Source: Prevotella sp. (GTDB taxonomy: Bacteria > Bacteroidota > Bacteroidia > Bacteroidales > Bacteroidaceae). From it: a stretch of DNA of 14,205 nucleotides. Within the stretch, counting starts at the first letter, position 1. Each line of letters opens with the position of its first letter. The stretch is taken from NCBI GenBank assembly GCA_016291915.1, contig JAEEZP010000236.1:1-14205 (forward strand), given 5' to 3'. The notes beneath the pieces are model-generated. The model was given only the letters and a program-made list of their open reading frames with translations, made no database searches and was not told the DNA's origin. Shown piece after piece: positions 7,467-12,725 of this stretch. Made by a program: the position numbers and the translations under genes.

Positions 7467-7479
7467 GAGCTCTCTCTTG

Positions 7480-7513
7480 TTTACTTCTCTCTGGCGGTAC
7501 AGAGAGAAGTAAA
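7480..7513. repeat. Perfect 14-bp inverted repeat
   Basis: TTTACTTCTCTCTG (7480-7493) is followed by the 6-base loop GCGGTA and its exact complement (7500-7513). It is not followed by a T run, so it is not a standard terminator. It lies 14 bases after the long hairpin and may be part of the same element. It may also be an operator-like or processing site. Confidence 0.75.
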
Positions 7514-7539
7514 GAACATCACAACACTACGTTAAATTA

Positions 7540-7567
7540 CCCTAAACTCTAAACCCTAAACCCTAAA
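7540..7567 (-). repeat. Heptamer array CCCTAAA (4 units, reverse orientation)
   Basis: The units CCCTAAA, CTCTAAA, CCCTAAA, CCCTAAA are the reverse complement of the TTTAGAG/TTTAGGG heptamers found after guaB, the pseudouridine synthase gene and asnS. Here the tract precedes a gene (purB), about 14 bases before its -33 element. No nonamers adjoin it. Confidence 0.8.
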
Positions 7568-7580
7568 CTAATATCTTTTT

Positions 7581-7612
7581 CTTGTTATTATTAAAAAAAA
7601 TGTGTAATTTTG
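7581..7612 (+). promoter_or_regulatory. Bacteroidetes-type promoter for purB
   Basis: A -7 element TAATTTTG (7605-7612) matches TANNTTTG fully. A weaker -33 element CTTG (7581-7584) lies 20 bases upstream. Transcription would start near 7619, giving a leader of about 28 bases before the purB ATG. Confidence 0.7.
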
Positions 7613-7646
7613 CAACTCATTATTATAATACGTATTATTAAGAAAG

Positions 7647-8996
7647 ATGATGAATCTTGATCTGTTGACCGCCATATCACCAATCGACGGTCGTTATAGA
7701 GGGAAAACAGCATTGTTAGCAGGATACTTTTCTGAGTATGCCCTTATTCGTTACCGTGTACGCGTGGAGATAGAATACTTCATTGCACTCTGCGAACTGC
7801 CGTTACCCCAACTGGCTTCTATCAACACTGACTGTTTCGAAATCTTGCGTGCCATCTACCGTGAGTTTACGGAGGATGATGCACAACGTGTGAAGGATAT
7901 CGAGAAGATCACTAACCACGATGTCAAGGCCGTTGAATATTTCATCAAGGAGAAACTCGACCAGATCGGTGGCTTCGAGCATTATAAGGAGTTTATTCAT
8001 TTCGGTCTCACCTCACAGGATATCAACAATACCAGCGTGCCCCTCTCTATCAAAGAGGCACTCCATGAGGTATATGTACCGCTCCTGCAGGAACTGATCG
8101 ATCAGTTGGCCGATTATGCGGAAGCGTGGAAGGATATCCCAATGCTTGCCAAGACCCATGGTCAGCCGGCATCACCCACACGTTTGGGAAAAGAGATGAT
8201 GGTGTATGTCTATCGTCTCCGTACGCAGTTGCAAGGCTTGCTTGATATCGTACTTACGGCAAAGTTCGGTGGTGCCACCGGTAATTTCAATGCGCACCAT
8301 GTAGCTTATCCCGATTACGACTGGAAATCGTTCGGTAACCGTTTCGTCAGTGAGAAGTTAGGACTGCAGCGGGAAGAATACACCACGCAGATCTCTAATT
8401 ACGACCAGCTGGGTGCAGTCTTCGATGCACTGCGCCGTATCAACACCATCGTTATCGACCTCGACCGTGACTTCTGGATGTATATCTCCATGGAGTATTT
8501 CAAGCAGAAGATCAAAGCCGGAGAGGTAGGCTCCAGCGCAATGCCCCACAAGGTCAATCCTATCGATTTCGAGAATAGCGAAGGAAATATGGGCATGGCA
8601 AATGCCATCCTGCAGTTCCTGGCCCAGAAACTTCCGATCAGCCGTTTGCAACGCGACCTTACCGACTCTACCGTACTCCGTAACGTAGGTGTTCCCATGG
8701 GACATGGGATGATTGCCATACAGAGCACGTTGAAGGGATTGCGTAAACTGATCCTCAACGAGCAGGCTTTGCAGCGTGACCTTGATAATACATGGGCTGT
8801 GGTGGCCGAGGCTATCCAGACCATCCTCCGTCGTGAGAGCTATCCTAATCCTTACGAGGCTTTGAAGGCTTTAACGCGTACAAACACACAGATGACAGAA
8901 GAACGTATCCACGAGTTTATCCAGGGATTGGATGTCAGCGATGCGGTGAAAGCAGAATTGATGGCGATAACGCCAAGTAATTATACAGGTATCTAA
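7647..8996 (+). CDS. purB: Adenylosuccinate lyase
   Basis: Adenylosuccinate lyase acts twice in purine synthesis: it splits SAICAR to AICAR plus fumarate and adenylosuccinate to AMP plus fumarate. The product has 449 residues, close to the 456 of E. coli PurB, and belongs to the same long subgroup, opening with LLTAISPIDGRYRGKTALL. The general-acid His sits in KTHGQPASPT at residue 171. The mobile signature loop GSSAMPHKVNPIDFENSEGN carries the catalytic Ser at about 296. LTSQDINNTSVPL near residue 115 is another family block. The N-terminus reads MMNLD; a start at 7650 is equally possible. The gene has its own promoter and is followed by only a weak hairpin, so transcription may run on into the next gene. 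With guaB at the window start it is the second purine gene here, but the two are not in one operon. Confidence 0.97.
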   Translation: MMNLDLLTAISPIDGRYRGKTALLAGYFSEYALIRYRVRVEIEYFIALCELPLPQLASINTDCFEILRAIYREFTEDDAQRVKDIEKITNHDVKAVEYFIKEKLDQIGGFEHYKEFIHFGLTSQDINNTSVPLSIKEALHEVYVPLLQELIDQLADYAEAWKDIPMLAKTHGQPASPTRLGKEMMVYVYRLRTQLQGLLDIVLTAKFGGATGNFNAHHVAYPDYDWKSFGNRFVSEKLGLQREEYTTQISNYDQLGAVFDALRRINTIVIDLDRDFWMYISMEYFKQKIKAGEVGSSAMPHKVNPIDFENSEGNMGMANAILQFLAQKLPISRLQRDLTDSTVLRNVGVPMGHGMIAIQSTLKGLRKLILNEQALQRDLDNTWAVVAEAIQTILRRESYPNPYEALKALTRTNTQMTEERIHEFIQGLDVSDAVKAELMAITPSNYTGI

Positions 8997-9016
8997 TTAA
9001 TTATTATTTCTTAATG

Positions 9017-9033
9017 TGCCTAGCGATTAGGCA
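9017..9033 (+). other. Small hairpin after purB
   Basis: TGCCTA (9017-9022) and TAGGCA (9028-9033) pair around GCGAT. No T run follows, so it is at best a weak terminator or an mRNA 3' end stabiliser. Confidence 0.35.
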
Positions 9034-9060
9034 GCTCAGTTTATTAAAAGTTTAAATCAC

Positions 9061-9096
9061 TATTGTTACTATTGTTACTATAGGTACTATAGTCAC
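9061..9096 (+). repeat. Nonamer array upstream of the pseudouridine synthase gene (4 units)
   Basis: The units TATTGTTAC, TATTGTTAC, TATAGGTAC and TATAGTCAC run head to tail and end about 20 bases before the ATG at 9117. A diverged unit (TTAAATCAC) may precede them. No TANNTTTG promoter is visible in the 120-base gap, so this gene may depend on read-through from purB. Confidence 0.85.
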
Positions 9097-9116
9097 TATT
9101 TATTAAAATTACTATT

Positions 9117-10580
9117 ATGTCAGAAGAATTAGAAAACAAGTCAGAATTACAGGCAGGGAACTCAGAAGAGAATAGCCGCGAAGGCTATCGTCCTGCAACG
9201 GGAAACACGAGTTATCGTACTGGCCGCAGTCCGCGTCCAAGAATCCATGCACAGCGTGCTTATGTACCAAGAAGAACAGAAGATGATCGTGACGGCGGGT
9301 TCCGTCCGGAAGGTTTCGGTGCCGGTTTGCAACAGGAAGAGGGACAGCAGCGTTCTTACCGTCAACGTGTAAGCTACGGCAGTCAAAACAATTATCAGCC
9401 TCGTCAGAACTATCGTCCGCGTCAGCAGAACACTCAGGGTGGTTATCGCCCACGATATAATAACAATGAGGAGGAAGGTGGTTATCAGCCGCGTAGCAAC
9501 TATCAGCCACGTCAGCAGAGCAACTACCGTCCACGCTTTAACAATGAGGAAGATTCCCGTTTCCGTCCACGTTATTACAACAATGAGGAGGAAAACGGTT
9601 ATCAGCCCCGTCAAAACAATTATCAGCCCCGCAGTAACTACCAGCCGCGTCAGCAGAGTGGTGGATACAACAGTCGTGGCGGCTATCAGTCACGTCAGCA
9701 GGGTGGCGGTTACGGTGCACAGCGCAGTGGCTATCAGTCACGTGGCGGCTACCAGCCTCGTCAGCAGCAGGGCCTCCGTCAGCGCACTGCCGACTATGAC
9801 CCGAATGCAAAGTACAGTCTGAAGAAACGTATCGAGTATAAGGAGCAGCATGTCGATCCCAATGAGCCGATCCGTCTGAACAAATACTTGGCCAATGCCG
9901 GTGTATGCAGCCGTCGTGAGGCTGATGACTTTATCCAGGCAGGTGCTGTCACCGTCAATGGTGATGTGGTGAAGGAGTTGGGCACCAAGGTGCTTCGCGC
10001 TGATATCGTGGAGTTCAACGGCCGTCCCGTCTCTTTGGAGAAGAAAGTATATGTGCTGTTGAACAAACCGAAGGATTATGTTACTACCAGCGACGATCCG
10101 CAGCAGCGCAAGACGGTCATGGATCTGGTGAAGAATGTATGTCCCGAGCGTATCTATCCCGTAGGACGCCTCGACCGTAACACTACCGGTGTGCTTCTCC
10201 TGACCAACGATGGTGATCTTGCCAGTAAACTGACACATCCGAAGTTCCTGAAGAAGAAGGTATATCACGTGTTCCTCGACAAGAACGTTACCCCTGCCGA
10301 TATCCAGCAGATTGCTGAGGGTATCGAACTGGAAGACGGTGAGGTACATGCTGATGCCATCGACTATGCCAGCGAGACCGATAAGAGTCAGGTGGGCATC
10401 GAGATACACAGCGGAAAGAACCGTATCGTTCGCCGTATCTTCGAGAGCCTCGGCTATCATGTGGTGAAGCTCGACCGTGTACAGTTTGCAGGACTCACCA
10501 AGAAGAACCTCCGTCGTGGCGACTGGCGCTTCCTCACCGAGAAGGAAGTCGACATGCTGCGCATGGGAGCGTTTGAATAG
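9117..10580 (+). CDS. rluB: RsuA/RluB-family pseudouridine synthase with long Arg/Gln/Tyr-rich N-terminal tail
   Basis: This enzyme is predicted to convert a specific uridine of rRNA, probably 23S, to pseudouridine. The catalytic part fills the second half of the 487 residues. An S4 RNA-binding domain covers about 251-312 (PIRLNKYLANAGVCSRREAD, then AGAVTVNG). The pseudouridine synthase domain follows with YVLLNKPKDYVTT and YPVGRLDRNTTGVLLLTNDG, whose catalytic Asp is residue 353. It ends with GKNRIVRRIFESLGYHVVKL. Residues 1-240 are an unusual tail. After an acidic start it holds seven YQPR, three YRPR and two YQSR motifs mixed with NNEEE and GGY runs. It is strongly basic, aromatic and probably disordered, like the RGG/QPR tails of RNA-binding proteins. 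The nucleotide repeats match the peptide repeats, so unit gain or loss would keep the frame. The family is certain; the exact target (RluB rather than RluE/F) is inferred. Confidence 0.92.
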   Translation: MSEELENKSELQAGNSEENSREGYRPATGNTSYRTGRSPRPRIHAQRAYVPRRTEDDRDGGFRPEGFGAGLQQEEGQQRSYRQRVSYGSQNNYQPRQNYRPRQQNTQGGYRPRYNNNEEEGGYQPRSNYQPRQQSNYRPRFNNEEDSRFRPRYYNNEEENGYQPRQNNYQPRSNYQPRQQSGGYNSRGGYQSRQQGGGYGAQRSGYQSRGGYQPRQQQGLRQRTADYDPNAKYSLKKRIEYKEQHVDPNEPIRLNKYLANAGVCSRREADDFIQAGAVTVNGDVVKELGTKVLRADIVEFNGRPVSLEKKVYVLLNKPKDYVTTSDDPQQRKTVMDLVKNVCPERIYPVGRLDRNTTGVLLLTNDGDLASKLTHPKFLKKKVYHVFLDKNVTPADIQQIAEGIELEDGEVHADAIDYASETDKSQVGIEIHSGKNRIVRRIFESLGYHVVKLDRVQFAGLTKKNLRRGDWRFLTEKEVDMLRMGAFE

Positions 10581-10686
10581 TTCATAGTTCATAGTTCATA
10601 GTTTAAAGTTTAGAGTTTAGAGCTATAGGCACTATAGGTACTATTGTTACTATAGGTACTATTGTTACTATAGTCACTATTTTTAC
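10581..10686 (+). repeat. Composite heptamer-nonamer repeat between pseudouridine synthase gene and asnS
   Basis: Six heptamers start right after the stop codon: TTCATAG three times, TTTAAAG, then TTTAGAG twice (10581-10622). One C (10623) follows, then seven nonamers of the TATAGGTAC/TATTGTTAC/TATAGTCAC family (10624-10686). The array fills almost the whole 118-base gap before asnS. No promoter consensus or terminator hairpin is seen in the gap. Confidence 0.9.
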
Positions 10687-10698
10687 TATCATCATTCA

Positions 10699-12138
10699 AT
10701 GAAAAGATCAAAAGTTGTCGATGTCTTGAAAGACACCGAATATGGAAAAGAAATCTGCGTAAAAGGATGGGTACGTACCCATCGTAGTTCCAAAGCCGTC
10801 GACTTCATCGCACTGAACGATGGCTCAACCATCAAGAACGTACAGATCGTTGTCGATCCGGCAACGGTAGATGCTGAGATGCTCAAGCAGATCACCACCG
10901 GCGCATGTATCGGTGTGGAAGGAATCCTCGTGGAGAGTCCTGCACAAGGGCAGGCTTCCGAGATACAGTGTAAGAACATCGTGATATACGGTCTCTGCGG
11001 CAGTGACTATCCGATGCAGAAGAAAGGACAGAGTTTCGAGTATATGCGTCAGTATGCTCACCTCCGTCTGCGCACCAACACCTTCGGAGCCGTGATGCGT
11101 ATCCGTCATAATATGGCGATGGCTATCCATACCTATTTCCATGAGCACGGTTTCTACTATTTCCACTCACCGCTGATCACAGCCAGTGACTGTGAGGGAG
11201 CCGGTAATATGTTCCAGGTGACTACGAAAAATCTTTACGACCTGAAGAAGGATGAGAATGGAAAGATTATTTACGATGATGATTTCTTCGGAGAACAGAC
11301 ATCACTCACCGTCAGCGGACAGTTGGAAGGTGAACTGGGAGCCACGGCATTAGGTGCTATCTATACCTTCGGCCCTACCTTCCGCGCAGAGAACAGTAAC
11401 ACACCGCGTCACCTCGCAGAGTTCTGGATGGTGGAACCGGAAGTGGCCTTCCTCGATCAGGAGGAGCTGATGAGTCTGGAGGAAGACTTCATCAAATATT
11501 GCGTACGCTGGGCACTCGATAACTGTAAGGACGATCTCGAGTTCCTCAACAAGATGATCGACAAGACACTCATCGCCCGTCTGGAGGGTGTGCTGAAGGA
11601 GACATTCGTACGTCTGTCATACACTGACGGTATCCGTATCCTGCAGGAAGCTATCAAGGCAGGTAAGAAGTTTGAGTTCCCATGCGAGTGGGGTGACGAC
11701 CTGGCTTCTGAGCATGAGCGTTATCTGGTGGAGGAATATTTCAAGAAGCCGGTGATCATGACCGACTATCCAAGCTCTTTCAAGTCGTTCTACATGAAAC
11801 AGAACGAGCCGACAGACAATGGAGGCTCCATCGGTTACCGCGGAGTGGTCGCTCCCGGTCCTACCATGCAGGGTACCGACGTGCTGTTCCCGCAGATCGG
11901 TGAAATCATCGGAGGTTCTGTTCGTGAAGAGAGTTACGATAAGCTGATGGCAGAGATCGAGCGTCGTAATATGGATATGACCCACCTGTGGTGGTATCTC
12001 GATACCCGTAAGTATGGTTCCTGTCCCCACGGTGGTTTCGGACTGGGCTTCGAGCGACTGATCCTTTTCGTCACCGGCATGCAGAACATCCGTGACGTCA
12101 TCCCATTCCCCAGAACCCCCAAGAATGCCGAGTTCTAA
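10699..12138 (+). CDS. asnS: Asparaginyl-tRNA synthetase
   Basis: This class IIb aminoacyl-tRNA synthetase charges tRNA-Asn with asparagine in the cytosol. The product has 479 residues, slightly longer than the usual 466 or so. An N-terminal OB-fold anticodon-binding domain covers about 15-105 (ICVKGWVRTHRSSKAVDFIALNDGS). The catalytic domain shows FHSPLITASDCEGAGNMF, the FFGEQTSLTVSGQL block, class II motif 2 as FRAENSNTPRHLAEF (Arg 229) and motif 3 as GFGLGFERL (445-453). The extra sequence between the YPSSFKSFYMK and GTDVLFPQIGEIIGGS blocks (about residues 374-394) accounts for much of the added length. The absence of a GAD domain and the motif 2 sequence favour AsnS over AspS. The gene follows a repeat array and ends 103 bases before a strong terminator. 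Confidence 0.97.
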   Translation: MKRSKVVDVLKDTEYGKEICVKGWVRTHRSSKAVDFIALNDGSTIKNVQIVVDPATVDAEMLKQITTGACIGVEGILVESPAQGQASEIQCKNIVIYGLCGSDYPMQKKGQSFEYMRQYAHLRLRTNTFGAVMRIRHNMAMAIHTYFHEHGFYYFHSPLITASDCEGAGNMFQVTTKNLYDLKKDENGKIIYDDDFFGEQTSLTVSGQLEGELGATALGAIYTFGPTFRAENSNTPRHLAEFWMVEPEVAFLDQEELMSLEEDFIKYCVRWALDNCKDDLEFLNKMIDKTLIARLEGVLKETFVRLSYTDGIRILQEAIKAGKKFEFPCEWGDDLASEHERYLVEEYFKKPVIMTDYPSSFKSFYMKQNEPTDNGGSIGYRGVVAPGPTMQGTDVLFPQIGEIIGGSVREESYDKLMAEIERRNMDMTHLWWYLDTRKYGSCPHGGFGLGFERLILFVTGMQNIRDVIPFPRTPKNAEF

Positions 12139-12151
12139 TGCTGGTAAATGG

Positions 12152-12216
12152 TTTAGAGTTTAGAGTCTAGGGTTTAGAGCTATAGGTACTATAGCCACTA
12201 TAGTTACTATAGGTAC
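12152..12216 (+). repeat. Composite heptamer-nonamer repeat after asnS
   Basis: Four heptamers (TTTAGAG, TTTAGAG, TCTAGGG, TTTAGAG; 12152-12179), one C (12180) and four nonamers (TATAGGTAC, TATAGCCAC, TATAGTTAC, TATAGGTAC; 12181-12216) repeat the order and junction of the arrays at 410 and 10581. Confidence 0.9.
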
Positions 12217-12219
12217 TAT

Positions 12220-12241
12220 CCCCCTATATTCCCCCCTCCCC
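12220..12241 (+). other. C-tract cluster before the asnS terminator
   Basis: Five C, TATATT, six C, T and four C follow the nonamers directly and lead straight into the terminator stem. The arrangement resembles the C-tract pair after mutL (7075-7089). The opposite strand has three G runs, which is short of a full four-run G-quadruplex. Confidence 0.4.
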
Positions 12242-12272
12242 AAAAGAATGAGCTTCGGCTCATTCTTTTTTT
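12242..12272 (+). terminator. Intrinsic terminator of asnS
   Basis: A 12-bp perfect stem joins AAAAGAATGAGC (12242-12253) to GCTCATTCTTTT (12258-12269) around the stable tetraloop TTCG, followed by a run of seven T (12266-12272). It is the clearest transcription end in the window and separates asnS from the lipoprotein unit. Confidence 0.93.
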
Positions 12273-12306
12273 CCTCGCGCGCGTATTATATAATAAGGTA
12301 TATCCC

Positions 12307-12450
12307 TATAATATCTATAATATCTATAATATCTGTAATATCTATTGCCTCTATTATATCTATAGGTACTATAGGTACTATTGCCACTATTGTCACTATA
12401 ATTACTATTGTCACTATTGTCACTATAGTCACTATTCTATCTATTATTCT
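12307..12450 (+). repeat. Sixteen-unit nonamer minisatellite
   Basis: Sixteen 9-base units run head to tail over 144 bases. The first are TATAATATC (three times), then TGTAATATC, TATTGCCTC and TATTATATC. After these come TATAGGTAC (twice), TATTGCCAC, TATTGTCAC and TATAATTAC, two more TATTGTCAC, TATAGTCAC and diverged final units. Each begins TAT or TGT and most end AC or TC. Because 9 is a multiple of 3, one frame stays open throughout, but there is no reason to think it is translated. Just upstream lie CGCGCGCG (12276-12283) and a perfect 12-bp palindrome TATTATATAATA (12284-12295). Confidence 0.9.
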
Positions 12451-12490
12451 TCACTCTTCACTCTTCACTCTTCACTTTTTTACTCTTCAC
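12451..12490 (+). repeat. Heptamer tract TCACTCT
   Basis: Three exact copies of TCACTCT are followed by TCACTTT and a diverged end. The tract directly adjoins the nonamer minisatellite, here with the heptamers after the nonamers and with a different heptamer sequence. From 12491 to 12593 nothing recognisable is seen. Confidence 0.8.
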
Positions 12491-12593
12491 TTGCCGAAAT
12501 CGTTCTGTTTATGCGTGTTTCGGGAATATTTACGAATAATCGGGATATAAAATGTTAAAATTTGTTCTTTTTGTAAAAAAACACATAGAATTG

Positions 12594-12625
12594 TTTGCGG
12601 GTTCTGATATTTAAGCGTATATTTG
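12594..12625 (+). promoter_or_regulatory. Bacteroidetes-type promoter for the lipoprotein gene
   Basis: A -33 element TTTG (12594-12597) and a -7 element TATATTTG (12618-12625) are separated by exactly 20 bases, a full match to the lineage consensus. Transcription would start near 12632, giving a leader of about 94 bases before the ATG at 12726. The strong match and the codon use of the gene suggest high expression. Confidence 0.83.
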
Positions 12626-12651
12626 CACAAAATTATTGTCACCTTTCCTTT

Positions 12652-12701
12652 GGGAGGGGGGCTTTAGTATGAGAGAATTTAAGCATAAAGTATATATTTA
12701 G
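12652..12701 (+). other. Possible leader peptide with strong Shine-Dalgarno
   Basis: Within the leader, GGGAGGGGGG (12652-12661) precedes an ATG at 12669, which opens a 10-codon frame, MREFKHKVYI, ending in TAG at 12699-12701. The main ATG follows 24 bases later after a U-rich stretch. It could be a regulatory upstream frame, or the purine run could simply be part of a CCTTTCC/GGGAGGG hairpin. No other evidence of translation is visible. Confidence 0.3.
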
Positions 12702-12725
12702 TTTAATTTAATTTTTTTTAGTCTA

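Larger units (their letters stand above)
7286..7646 (+). other. 361-base gap between tRNA terminator and purB, no gene
   Basis: No convincing open frame is seen on either strand. The gap holds two near-copies of AGTTGCRATAGCG (7303-7315 and 7326-7338), a long imperfect hairpin (7327-7466), a perfect inverted repeat (7480-7513), a heptamer tract in reverse orientation (7540-7567) and the purB promoter (7581-7612). These are described separately. Confidence 0.8.

Noticed and set aside
7540..7567. CCCTAAA repeats as a telomere or eukaryotic contamination
   Set aside because: Only four imperfect units are present, in the middle of a bacterial region with a Bacteroidetes promoter next to it; related variants occur in other gaps of the window.
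9439..9822. Plus-strand open frame of 127 codons inside the pseudouridine synthase tail
   Set aside because: It is an out-of-frame reading of the codon-level QPR repeats and gives a repetitive, unrecognisable product.
9738..10592. Open frame of 284 codons on the minus strand
   Set aside because: It is antisense to the catalytic half of the pseudouridine synthase, whose motifs are unmistakable.
10581..10686. Repeat array as a CRISPR
   Set aside because: The units are 7 and 9 bases long with no spacers; no cas genes are in the window.
12276..12295. CGCGCGCG plus a 12-bp palindrome as a replication or recombination site
   Set aside because: No dif-like, DnaA-box or att-like features accompany it; it is mentioned only as context of the minisatellite.
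12248..12550. Open frame of 100 codons with an Ile/Thr/Ser-rich repetitive product
   Set aside because: Its ATG lies inside the asnS terminator stem and its body is the nonamer minisatellite, which stays open simply because 9 is divisible by 3. The product has no globular or export character.
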